From assembly GCA_963976875.1 (NCBI GenBank), contig CAXBML010000010.1, forward strand, positions 38,008 to 102,007: a DNA stretch of 64,000 nt, in the 5' to 3' direction. Below the pieces are notes generated by a model. It was not told where the DNA came from, ran no database searches, and worked only from the letters and a program-made list of their open reading frames with translations. This stretch comes from Berkiella_A sp963976875. GTDB taxonomy: Bacteria > Pseudomonadota > Gammaproteobacteria > Berkiellales > Berkiellaceae. Below are positions 1 to 8,364 of this stretch, in pieces (the first letter of the stretch is position 1; the number at the start of each line of letters is the position of its first letter). The position numbers were made by a program, and so were the translations under genes.

Positions 1-1170
1 AGACCATTGCTCTTTAGGCAAATTAACGCTCCCATATGAAGAGCTCCCACCCCAAATATTATCTTTTACCCATTGGCCATCTTCTATTCTCCATACTCTA
101 GGATCTCTAAAGCCATCTGCAATATGCCAAAACTCATCTTCACTCATTTCAACATAATCTAACCAGTGGTACAGATCTTTTGAGACAATATGATCTAGAC
201 GTTTAACAAGAGCTATGCCTTCATCTCGGGACAATAAGCCCTGCCTAATATCTTTTGAGGTATGGTCTGAAGCTCGGCCGTATCCAAATTTAATAAATTT
301 TAACAGGTCATGCACACCATTCTCATAGCGATCATCTAAGTTTGACATTTTTCTATAAGTTCTTTCAAATGGCTGAGAAGCTTCTTTCCAACCATGCTTA
401 TCTATCATCTGTTGAGTATGAACATTAGGTTCCCATTTCAAAAAGTTGCCTAGATATAAGCCTCTAACGCCCACTTTCAGAATAGCCTCATCAGAGGGGT
501 ATTTAGCCCATAGAATATCTTTCTCAGACAGCTGATCAACAGGATCACTAAGCATATCGTTCCATTCAAATCCTCTTAAAGAGTGCTCATGCCTAACTCG
601 GGCACTAAATTCCACAAAGTCATCAGGATCATACATTCCTGAAATATCCCAGGCGACTTCACCCCAAATAACTAAAGGAATCTCATGTCTTACAGCCTCT
701 TGTATGGGATAAGTGAATATCCCGCAGTGCGCATGCCAATTCATGTCACCCATTTTTTTAAAACAAATTCGATTTAACTTTTTTAGCACATTAATACCTG
801 GACCGAAGACTGAATGATCGGCATCAAAAACATGTCGCATTCTATCTCGATTATAATCCCCTTCAGGCAAATAATTATTTCCATGATATGTTACAAGCAA
901 AGGCTTTAAACCAAATTCCTCAATCATCGTGCTTGTCTGATAATAACTATCTTTCCCGCCGCTAACAGGAATAATACAATCATAGTTTGCATCATTCGAT
1001 TTGGAAATATCCCGAATTAAAGATACAAATTTTTCCCGGCGCAAATTCCAAACATCTTGAGGAATTGCTTCAAATTCTTCAAATACACGACAGCTTGAGC
1101 ATACCCCCTCATCGTCTAACTCTAAATTTACAGAAACGACTGGATAGGTACAACGACTACAATAACGCAT
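1..1170 (-). CDS. N-acetyl sugar amidotransferase (PseA/WbpG family), 3' end cut by the window edge
   Basis: I translated this frame from the ATG at 1168-1170; 390 codons are open to base 1, so the C-terminus is missing. It begins MRYCSRCTYPV with paired cysteines (CSRC, then CSSC near residue 30), and has the ATP-pyrophosphatase loop PVSGGKDSYYQT near residue 68, both typical of the N-acetyl sugar amidotransferase family. Known members use ammonia from a HisH/HisF-like pair to turn an N-acetyl group on a sugar into an acetamidino group. The start overlaps the hisF-like stop by 14 bases, so the three genes are translationally coupled. The pseudaminic acid genes upstream suggest that pseudaminic acid or a related nonulosonate is the substrate. 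The family call is firm; the substrate is inferred. Confidence 0.85.
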   Translation of the reverse strand, partial: MRYCSRCTYPVVSVNLELDDEGVCSSCRVFEEFEAIPQDVWNLRREKFVSLIRDISKSNDANYDCIIPVSGGKDSYYQTSTMIEEFGLKPLLVTYHGNNYLPEGDYNRDRMRHVFDADHSVFGPGINVLKKLNRICFKKMGDMNWHAHCGIFTYPIQEAVRHEIPLVIWGEVAWDISGMYDPDDFVEFSARVRHEHSLRGFEWNDMLSDPVDQLSEKDILWAKYPSDEAILKVGVRGLYLGNFLKWEPNVHTQQMIDKHGWKEASQPFERTYRKMSNLDDRYENGVHDLLKFIKFGYGRASDHTSKDIRQGLLSRDEGIALVKRLDHIVSKDLYHWLDYVEMSEDEFWHIADGFRDPRVWRIEDGQWVKDNIWGGSSSYGSVNLPKEQWS

Positions 1171-1987
1171 TTTCCTCTTCCTTTATTTTTAATACATTAG
1201 GATTTCGAACAGGATAGTTTTTCTCAAATAAGTACTTTTTCGCTAAATATACACTTTGATCGGTATAATGAAAAATGTTAGCTGCTGCAACAGCAGAAAC
1301 TGATGTCGAGTCAAAAACATCCCCCATATGTTGCCATTCACCTGCGCCTCCACAAGCAATCACTGGTATATTATTTTGTTCCGAAATTTCACGGTTTGTT
1401 TTTAGGTCATAGCCCTGTAAACTACCATCAAGCTCGACAGATTGTAGCAATATTTCACCTGCGCCCATTGCAACAACTTCTTTTGCCCAGTCAGTCACAA
1501 GTATATTTGTTAGCACTTTGCTTTTATGGCAATAAACATAAGCCTTCCCATCTTGTATTTTATAATCAATGCAAACAACCATACATTGAGAACCAAAAAT
1601 TTTAGCTGCTTGTAGCAAAAGATTTTTGTCTTCAAATAAAATCGAATTTACCACGACTTTGTCTGCACCATTTAACAAGCGAATTTCAATATCTTTAATT
1701 GACTGAATTCCGCCCCCCACTGTTATTGGCATCAAGGTCATTTCTGAAACATCTTTAATAATATCGATTATATAATTTCTATTTGGATAGGCTAAGTCAC
1801 CTCGCCGTAAATCATAATCTGAGGATTTAGTTATATCCATATAGATTAATTCGTCAGATGCCCACTCACTCAAACGTTTAACCGCAATAACAGGGTTTCC
1901 CAAATTTTGGTAGCGACAAAAGCGCTTACTTTTAACTAAGTGACCATTTTTTAATAATAGTAGTGGAATAATGCGATTTTTTTTCAT
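1157..1987 (-). CDS. hisF: HisF-like ammonia-channelling cyclase paralogue of a surface-sugar locus
   Basis: This 276-residue TIM-barrel protein resembles imidazole glycerol phosphate synthase subunit HisF but belongs to the surface-polysaccharide paralogues. The N-terminal strand reads PLLLLKNGHLVKS, where true HisF has an LDV catalytic aspartate: that aspartate is leucine here, so a role in histidine synthesis is unlikely. The second conserved aspartate survives in VVCIDYKI. Phosphate-binding glycines are visible in TVGGGIQS and ACGGAGEW. With HisH it should feed ammonia to the amidotransferase encoded directly downstream. It overlaps hisH by 4 bases (ATG at 1985-1987, hisH stop at 1984). 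The family call is firm; the non-histidine role is inferred from the lost residue and the context. Confidence 0.88.
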   Translation of the reverse strand: MKKNRIIPLLLLKNGHLVKSKRFCRYQNLGNPVIAVKRLSEWASDELIYMDITKSSDYDLRRGDLAYPNRNYIIDIIKDVSEMTLMPITVGGGIQSIKDIEIRLLNGADKVVVNSILFEDKNLLLQAAKIFGSQCMVVCIDYKIQDGKAYVYCHKSKVLTNILVTDWAKEVVAMGAGEILLQSVELDGSLQGYDLKTNREISEQNNIPVIACGGAGEWQHMGDVFDSTSVSAVAAANIFHYTDQSVYLAKKYLFEKNYPVRNPNVLKIKEEENALL

Positions 1988-2607
1988 AACAATAAGAAGT
2001 TTGAAACTAAACTTTCCCCGGCCAATTGACTTTTTTCAGGATGAAACTGCACCCCATAAATATTATCTTTTCCAATAACACTAGCAAAACTCTCTCCATA
2101 ATTTGTTGTTGCTAGCGTATGTTCTTTGCTTTTAGTCTTGAAGCCGTATTTGTGAACAAAATAAAAATCTATATCTTGGGGCAACTTATTAAATAATCTA
2201 TGAGAATTCCGACAGTCTATATCATTCCAACCTACATGGGGTAATGGCTGTCCATCACTGCTTATTAAGTCAACAGTGCCAGGAATCCACCCAAGCCCTT
2301 CATGCTGACCAAATTCGGTACTACAATCTGACAAAACCTGCATCCCCACACATATCCCTAAGAATGGCTTTTGATGAGTCACAACTTCATTTTGCAAGAT
2401 TTTTAGAGGCAACGTTGCTTTCATCTTGTTCATAACCTCTCCAAAAGCACCAACACCAGGCAATATAATATGAGAGGATAGTTTAATATCATTTACTGCA
2501 TTACTAATAGTCACATTATCAGTTATTTTTTTAACCAAATTGAATACTGACATTACATTTCCTGAACCATAATCAAGAATACAAATATGATTATCTCTCA
2601 ATATCAT
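1984..2607 (-). CDS. hisH: HisH-like glutamine amidotransferase subunit
   Basis: Class I glutamine amidotransferase of about 207 residues. It starts at the ATG at 2605-2607, which overlaps the pseI stop in an ATGA arrangement; a GTG at 2622 would add five residues. The opening strand ILDYGSGNV, the oxyanion motif GVGAFGEV, the nucleophile cysteine in FLGICVGMQVL and the His-Glu pair in FHPEKS complete the HisH pattern. It hydrolyses glutamine and passes ammonia to the HisF-like partner. Placed between pseI and the amidotransferase, it most likely supports amidine formation on a nonulosonic acid rather than histidine biosynthesis. Confidence 0.88.
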   Translation of the reverse strand: MILRDNHICILDYGSGNVMSVFNLVKKITDNVTISNAVNDIKLSSHIILPGVGAFGEVMNKMKATLPLKILQNEVVTHQKPFLGICVGMQVLSDCSTEFGQHEGLGWIPGTVDLISSDGQPLPHVGWNDIDCRNSHRLFNKLPQDIDFYFVHKYGFKTKSKEHTLATTNYGESFASVIGKDNIYGVQFHPEKSQLAGESLVSNFLLL

Positions 2608-3635
2608 TCTAATAATTCCCACTCTAAAGCTGTGCCCTTTGAAATATTTTGTTTTGCTTTAGAATCCATAACAGAATCAAAATATTTAGGCTTTAACCCC
2701 TTTGAAGGCCTAACGGATCTAATATTCTCTTTGGTTAGAGGCTCACCTGCTTCTATATCTTTCACAGCATATAGTGACCGTCTGAATCTTTTCATGCCCA
2801 ACTCATTTTCAGTAGGCCCTAATTGTACGTGGCCGATAGAATCAAAAGCCCTATTCGCTTCTAAAACCAACTGCTTCATTTCATGTGGTTCCATCGAAAA
2901 TGCTGCATCCACACCACCATCAGCTCTCGATAGGGTAAAATGTTTTTCAATAAATATGCTGCCAAAAGCCAAGCTCATAATAGATGTACCCAGCCCCATT
3001 GTGTGATCAGATATCCCAACTTGGCAATTAAAAGCCTCTTTCAATATGGGCAATGTTCTCAAATTAGCCTGAGTATGATTGGCTGGGTAATTGCTAGTAC
3101 ACTTTAATAAAACAATATCTGTACAGCCCGCCCCTTTGGCCGCTTGAACCGCCTCTTCAACCTCAGCAAAAGAAGCCATGCCTGTTGACATAATGATAGG
3201 TTTACCTTTTTGGGCAACATATCTTATTAAAGGCAAATCTACAATTTCAAAAGAGGCAATTTTATAACATGGAACATTTAATTCTTCTAAAAAATCCACC
3301 GCACTAAGATCAAAAGGTGAACTAAACGCAGAGAGTCCTAGCTCATGGCATCGTTTAAACATAGGTTCATGCCATTCCCATGGCGTAAATGCTTGCTTAT
3401 ATAGATCGTAAAGATATTCTCCTTCCCAAAGGTTTGCTTCACTCTTTACGAGAAAATCATCACTTCGAACATCTAGCGTTATTGTATCGGGTGTATAGGT
3501 CTGAAACTTAACCGCATCTACCCCACATTCGCTCGCCACTTCAATCATTTTAAGCGCTGTTTCTAATGAACGATTATGATTCCCTGACATTTCGGCAACA
3601 ATAAAGGGTCTTTTTATATTTTTAAAATTAATCAT
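2604..3635 (-). CDS. pseI: Pseudaminic acid synthase PseI (NeuB family)
   Basis: NeuB/PseI enzymes condense a 6-deoxy-2,4-diacetamido hexose with phosphoenolpyruvate to give the nonulosonic acid. The N-terminal barrel begins FIVAEMSGNHNRSLE and contains FQTYTPDTITLD and the stretch NLWEGEYLYDLYKQA, which I associate with PseI rather than sialic acid NeuB. The C-terminal 60 residues (from RRSLYAVKDIEAGE) form the SAF/antifreeze-like substrate-closing domain. I chose the ATG at 3633-3635 (343 residues) because family members begin MINF; the upstream in-frame TTG at 3653 is less likely. There is a 46-base gap to pseG, the widest in this operon. Confidence 0.9.
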   Translation of the reverse strand: MINFKNIKRPFIVAEMSGNHNRSLETALKMIEVASECGVDAVKFQTYTPDTITLDVRSDDFLVKSEANLWEGEYLYDLYKQAFTPWEWHEPMFKRCHELGLSAFSSPFDLSAVDFLEELNVPCYKIASFEIVDLPLIRYVAQKGKPIIMSTGMASFAEVEEAVQAAKGAGCTDIVLLKCTSNYPANHTQANLRTLPILKEAFNCQVGISDHTMGLGTSIMSLAFGSIFIEKHFTLSRADGGVDAAFSMEPHEMKQLVLEANRAFDSIGHVQLGPTENELGMKRFRRSLYAVKDIEAGEPLTKENIRSVRPSKGLKPKYFDSVMDSKAKQNISKGTALEWELLE

Positions 3636-3699
3636 TCTTTGTATACCACTCAATAACCATGACTTCTAAAATTTCACCCGAAAAAAATCAAAAATAAAT

Positions 3700-4728
3700 T
3701 TATACCAAACATTTAACAATAGACTTCGTTTTCTCAGCTATATGTAAATTTTCAAACGATTGTTTGTCAGTCCATTGTCCCAGCATTTTAAAATTACCCT
3801 GTAACTGGAAACCTTGATTTGCAGTGGATATCGGCTCATCATGTGATAAAATCACACCCAACCCCATAAACTCTATAGATTTTGCAACTGCTTTTTGATT
3901 CTCTGCCTGTACCAAAACGACCATAGGAATTTTCATAAAGGCAAGTTCCCAACAAATACTGCCAGCCGCACAAATTGCAATATCAATATGATTCAATAAC
4001 CCAGACATATTCACAATATCTTTAAGCCATGTATAAGAGTGCTTTGAGGTCACTAGATCCTTTTCCCATTCTGGCATCGCATCATATTGGCAGGGCAGCA
4101 ATACATCAATATCTAACGCTTCATGCTTTAAATCACAATCTATTGACTTTACGACTTTCTCTAGAACACCGATTACGTCACTCCCCCCTAATGAGACAAG
4201 CACCCGTTTTTTTTCACCACGGTTGGTCTTGCTATTTTTGAAAAATGACCAGTATTCTTTTTTAAGTAGTAGATATTCTAAGCCCAAAAAACATTTGATA
4301 TTATCTGGGTAGTGAATTTTTTTTGACCATGGATTCTGATTAATAACAATATCCACATAATCAACGTCATTACCAAAATCATCAATTTTTATTATCTTAA
4401 ATTTTTGATGTCTTAATTTATTAAAATATTGATTTGTAAAATGATACCCATCTATGACGACCAGGGTTGCATGATATTTTAAGGCAATTTTCTGCACTTG
4501 CATCGCATCTTCTACTAGTGAGTCGAATTTTTCTATTTCCTCAGAATCAAATTGATTTTCAATAAGGAATTTATTGGCAATCGGGAGTAGCTCACTGTAC
4601 ACAAATAATATTTTAAGACGTTCTTCTTGGCACCATTGTGCTAGAGCCATACAACGCATAAAATGTCCAGCGCCCATCTCAGCCGTTGCATCAACTCTAA
4701 TAATTATATTATATTCTGAACAAATCAT
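3700..4728 (-). CDS. pseG: PseG: UDP-2,4-diacetamido-2,4,6-trideoxy-beta-L-altropyranose hydrolase
   Basis: PseG removes UDP from the acetylated sugar nucleotide to supply PseI. The protein opens IIIRVDATAEMGAGHFMRC, the PseG/GT-B fold signature with the glycine-histidine of the active site. The second half has LVSLGGSDVIG and ICAAGSICWELAFM, the nucleotide-binding half also seen in MurG-like enzymes. The ATG at 4726-4728 follows the SDR stop by four bases and gives 342 residues; an in-frame start at 4761 would overlap the SDR gene and adds residues not seen in the family. Confidence 0.87.
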   Translation of the reverse strand: MICSEYNIIIRVDATAEMGAGHFMRCMALAQWCQEERLKILFVYSELLPIANKFLIENQFDSEEIEKFDSLVEDAMQVQKIALKYHATLVVIDGYHFTNQYFNKLRHQKFKIIKIDDFGNDVDYVDIVINQNPWSKKIHYPDNIKCFLGLEYLLLKKEYWSFFKNSKTNRGEKKRVLVSLGGSDVIGVLEKVVKSIDCDLKHEALDIDVLLPCQYDAMPEWEKDLVTSKHSYTWLKDIVNMSGLLNHIDIAICAAGSICWELAFMKIPMVVLVQAENQKAVAKSIEFMGLGVILSHDEPISTANQGFQLQGNFKMLGQWTDKQSFENLHIAEKTKSIVKCLV

Positions 4729-4732
4729 AACA

Positions 4733-5551
4733 CTACCATGCCGTCCAACCACCATCGACAATCAAATTCGTTCCCGTAACATAAGAGGACGCATTCGATG
4801 CCAAAAATAATAACGGACCTTTGATTTCTTCTGCCTTGCCAGCTCGCTTTAATGGCACTTTATGACAAAGCGACTGGTAAAATTCAGGATTGTCTGTATT
4901 CACGGTTTTGGGTGGGAATGGGCCAGGCGATAAACTATTCACTCTAATATTAAATGGCGCTAAATGACAAGCTAGATACTTGCTTAATTGAATAAGCCCT
5001 GCTTTCGCGGCGCCATAAAATGGGGGGTTATTCATCCCCGAGTCGCCATAGATTTCAGGGTTGGGGCTGACAACACCATACATACTGCCAATATTAATAA
5101 CACTTGCACTTTTCGTCAGATTTAATGTCGCTTCTTTTAAATATGGCAGACATAAATCAATCAAATGATAGCTAGCCTCTACAGAGACATGATATGCCTG
5201 GCTAAATTCTTTTAATACACTATCTTCTAGTGAACTAGGCCGTCCAGAATAGGCATTATTTACCAATATATCTAACTTCTCATGTTGAGTAAGTCGTGGT
5301 AATAATTGCGCTCTTATTTGCTCAAAATCAGTAATATCTGCAACACAATGGCTTACGTTGAATTTTTTTGATTTTAATAATTCATATTGGGCATATACTT
5401 TTTCTTCATTTCGGCCATTCAAAATAACATGCGCACCTGCTTCACATAGTGCTTCTGCCATTTTTTGACCTAAGTACCCGCAACTACCTGTAACCAAAGC
5501 AACTTGATTTTCAAGTCCAAAAGAACGAAGAACTGCATTGTTATCTGTCAT
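4733..5551 (-). CDS. SDR-family oxidoreductase of the nonulosonate locus
   Basis: Classical short-chain dehydrogenase of 272 residues from the ATG at 5549-5551, which is preceded by an AGGTGG ribosome binding site and sits one base after the upstream stop. It has the cofactor motif VTGSCGYLG near residue 20, the NAYSG strand, the catalytic serine in INIGSMYG, and Tyr-X3-Lys in YGAAKAGLIQ. The C-terminus (VTGTNLIVDGGW) is typical of the family. The substrate is unknown. Its place between the cytidylyltransferase/reductase fusion and pseG suggests a modification of the nonulosonic acid or of a precursor, but the sequence does not prove this. Confidence 0.85.
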   Translation of the reverse strand: MTDNNAVLRSFGLENQVALVTGSCGYLGQKMAEALCEAGAHVILNGRNEEKVYAQYELLKSKKFNVSHCVADITDFEQIRAQLLPRLTQHEKLDILVNNAYSGRPSSLEDSVLKEFSQAYHVSVEASYHLIDLCLPYLKEATLNLTKSASVINIGSMYGVVSPNPEIYGDSGMNNPPFYGAAKAGLIQLSKYLACHLAPFNIRVNSLSPGPFPPKTVNTDNPEFYQSLCHKVPLKRAGKAEEIKGPLLFLASNASSYVTGTNLIVDGGWTAW

Positions 5552-5552
5552 A

Positions 5553-7196
5553 TTACCACCTAGCGGGATCAAGCACCTCAGTTGATACCTTTTGAAACAC
5601 ATTTGAAATAATTTCTAGCTGTTTAGGCGCTAACTTTGGCTCATTAAAAAGTTTTAAATTTAGTTTTAATTGTTCTATTGTCTCAACACCCACAACTATC
5701 CCAGTTATCCAATCAAATGATCGTGCATAAGCAAAACACAAATCCATTCTATTTTTTCTTTTAAAATCAACTACAAATTGATCTAAAATTTGGTTATATT
5801 CCTGTGATAGCTCAAAATTAATATTGGGCCAAATAAGCTTATTATCAACTAAAAGACCTTGTAGCAATACACTGCGGACATGCACCCTCACATCTGGCCT
5901 GTTTTTAAGTTGATTCTGAAAATCTGTCTCTAACCATCTTCCATCTAAAATATTAAAAGGGATCTGAATATGCTTTATTTCCGGATCACATATAGCCTGA
6001 TATGCCTCTTCTACAGTCGAAAGCGAAGCGCCTATCTCTCCTATAGCACCCTCAGATTGCAATTTTTTTAAGCATGCCCAAATGTGCTCATCAAATTCAT
6101 GACGGTGCGCCCAACGATGCAGTAAGAATATATCTAGCTTGTTAGTTTTAAGATTGGCCATTGAACGGTATACGCTAGATGTTACAGCGTCTTCTACAAA
6201 GCTCTTACTTAGTTTTTGAGATGATAAATACTCTAATGGTGATAGTTTTGTTATGACTTTGACTTGAGAATCTAAACCACCTTCCAAACCCACCGCTATA
6301 TTTTTTTCCGCACTTCCATAGGCTCTGGCGGAATCGAAATGTGTTACACCTGCATCGATAGCATGCTGAATAATGCTGTTAATTTCTATTTGTCCTGGCA
6401 TCCCAACTTTATTCGCTATGCCATAGTCCATCCCAAATTGCGCCGTGCCTAAAATTAGCTGGCTATGGTTAACATTATTATGTTGAACAACAGGGCAAGG
6501 CGTAATGTCTTGGTACTGTTTAATCAAACGATCAACATATGATGTCCAGGATTGGGCAATAGAATCTTCCCGCTCTTGGAAAATTTTACATACTCTCAAA
6601 TAGTCTGCAAAAGTATCAATTGTACAGCGTATATGCTTTAAGTCTCTATTATTCATACATTTGGGCGTGTAGAATAACTTGTTTTCTACCAAACTGTAGA
6701 GCTTTGGTGTGACATGCTCTCTATCACTGTCATCCAACATATCGGCTTCAAAAGCATGTAGCAGTTTCACCTTAAATATTTCAAGACTGAGACCATAAGG
6801 TGATACTGAACTAGGAAAAGTCGTTGTGAGAAAATCAACCTTGCTACCTTCAAAGGCTTGAATAGCCTCATTAATAAGGAAACCATCAGGGATAGGGTTA
6901 TCGCCTGTTAATCGAACAACACAATCCTCTGAATTTAAATCCTCGGTTGCTAACTGAAATCGAGTCAGAACGTCTTGTTCTGGCCCTCGATAATACTGAA
7001 TATTATATTTTTTCAGTGCTTCGACTAAGACATCATCTGATTGACTGGTACTTGTATTGACAAGTATATCTGCGCCTTGATTGCCAGCTCTTTTTGCAGC
7101 TAAAACAATCAAAGGCAAACCCGCTAACGGTAATAGTGCTTTTGCAGGCAGCCTTTTTGAAGCTAAGCGAGATTGTAGCAATACCCTAATGTTCAT
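5553..7196 (-). CDS. Fused SpsF-type cytidylyltransferase and aldo/keto reductase
   Basis: A 547-residue two-domain protein. Residues 1 to about 235 are a CTP-transferase domain of the SpsF/NeuA type: LLQSRLASKRLPAKALL is the nucleotide-binding loop, and VRLTGDNPIPD carries the metal-binding aspartate. From about residue 245 an aldo/keto reductase starts with LILGTAQFGMDYGIAN, with the catalytic region HFDSARAYGSAEK and LLHRWAHRHEFDE. No stop or frameshift lies between the halves. The first half is the best candidate in the window for the CMP-sugar synthetase step (PseF role). The second half could reduce a keto-sugar. The start overlaps pseC by 11 bases. Confidence 0.85.
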   Translation of the reverse strand: MNIRVLLQSRLASKRLPAKALLPLAGLPLIVLAAKRAGNQGADILVNTSTSQSDDVLVEALKKYNIQYYRGPEQDVLTRFQLATEDLNSEDCVVRLTGDNPIPDGFLINEAIQAFEGSKVDFLTTTFPSSVSPYGLSLEIFKVKLLHAFEADMLDDSDREHVTPKLYSLVENKLFYTPKCMNNRDLKHIRCTIDTFADYLRVCKIFQEREDSIAQSWTSYVDRLIKQYQDITPCPVVQHNNVNHSQLILGTAQFGMDYGIANKVGMPGQIEINSIIQHAIDAGVTHFDSARAYGSAEKNIAVGLEGGLDSQVKVITKLSPLEYLSSQKLSKSFVEDAVTSSVYRSMANLKTNKLDIFLLHRWAHRHEFDEHIWACLKKLQSEGAIGEIGASLSTVEEAYQAICDPEIKHIQIPFNILDGRWLETDFQNQLKNRPDVRVHVRSVLLQGLLVDNKLIWPNINFELSQEYNQILDQFVVDFKRKNRMDLCFAYARSFDWITGIVVGVETIEQLKLNLKLFNEPKLAPKQLEIISNVFQKVSTEVLDPARW

Positions 7197-8364
7197 TTAA
7201 TGCTCTTTGTAGAGATTGAACAATATATATTTGCTCTTTATCCGTCATTCCATGGTGCAATGGCAATGAAATTGTCCCAAAATAATAACTTTCTGCATTG
7301 GGAAAATCGCCCCAATGAAAACCTAAGTTTTGATAATATGGCTGAGTATGTACGGGAATATAGTGCACATTGACCCCAATGTTAGCCTCTCGCAACTTAA
7401 CAAATACAGATTTTCTCACTTGCTTACGCTCTGCTCGATTCTCAAGCTCTAACACAATAGGAAACAAGTGATAACTAGAATCTGAATCAGGATGTTGATA
7501 AGGTAACGTGACTGAGCAGTCACTGAGCATTTCAAAATATTGTTTAGCAAGGGCGCGTCTTCTGGCTACAAACTGATCTGCCCGTTTTAATTGACTCAAG
7601 CCTAATGCAGCTTGTAAATCAGTCATTCTATAATTAAATCCCAGATCAATTTGTTCGTAATACCAAGGTCCATGTGAGGGTTCAGTCATCAACTCCTCAT
7701 TTCGCGTGACGCCATGAGAGTGGCAAAGTATCATTTTTTGATGTAGATTTTTATCATTGGTTAAGGCAAGCCCACCTTCTCCAGTCGTGATTATTTTCAC
7801 TGGATGCAAGCTAAATACAGAAATATCTGAGTATTCACAACAGCCAACTTTTTTGTTCAGATAATCGGCACCAACTGCATGAGAGGCATCTTCGATAATG
7901 CTCACACCATATTGTTCACATAGAATTTTGATCGCCTTCATCTCACATGATTGCCCGGCAAAATGTACAACCACTAAAACTTTAGGTACTGAATTTATTG
8001 CTTTTGCCTTGGCGAGCTTCTCTTCTAATGCCGCAACCGAAATATTATAGGTTCTTGGATCGATATCGACAAAATCAACTTTTGCAGCACAATACAAAGC
8101 ACAGTTTGCTGAAGCGACAAATGTGATAGGGGATGTCCATAAAACATCTCCTGACTCTAGACCTAATGCCAAACAAGCAAGGTGTAATGCACTGGTTGCA
8201 CTGTTGAGCGCTAAGCCATAGCTTGCCCCAGTATAGGCCGCCATTTGCTCCGCAAACGCCTTCGCCTTCGGGCCCTGGGTCAGAAATTCTGATTTAAGGG
8301 TATCTAGGACTTGGGCCTCATCTTCTTGTATGATATTTTGTCGGCCATAGGGTATAAAGTCCAT
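7186..8364 (-). CDS. pseC: PseC: UDP-4-amino-4,6-dideoxy-N-acetyl-beta-L-altrosamine transaminase
   Basis: DegT/DnrJ/EryC1-type PLP aminotransferase. It starts MDFIPYGRQNI, the usual PseC opening, at the ATG at 8362-8364, which overlaps the pseB stop by one base; 392 residues. The motif IIEDASHAVGA supplies the aspartate that binds the pyridine nitrogen, and the lysine in SLHPVKIITTGEGG should be the PLP-binding residue. GFNYRMTDLQAALG is also family-typical. It aminates the 4-keto product of PseB, using glutamate as donor in characterised homologues. Confidence 0.92.
   Translation of the reverse strand: MDFIPYGRQNIIQEDEAQVLDTLKSEFLTQGPKAKAFAEQMAAYTGASYGLALNSATSALHLACLALGLESGDVLWTSPITFVASANCALYCAAKVDFVDIDPRTYNISVAALEEKLAKAKAINSVPKVLVVVHFAGQSCEMKAIKILCEQYGVSIIEDASHAVGADYLNKKVGCCEYSDISVFSLHPVKIITTGEGGLALTNDKNLHQKMILCHSHGVTRNEELMTEPSHGPWYYEQIDLGFNYRMTDLQAALGLSQLKRADQFVARRRALAKQYFEMLSDCSVTLPYQHPDSDSSYHLFPIVLELENRAERKQVRKSVFVKLREANIGVNVHYIPVHTQPYYQNLGFHWGDFPNAESYYFGTISLPLHHGMTDKEQIYIVQSLQRALNEH

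Noticed and set aside
1157..2607. hisF/hisH as part of a histidine operon
   Set aside because: No other his gene is near, the HisF catalytic aspartate is missing, and both genes are coupled to nonulosonate genes.
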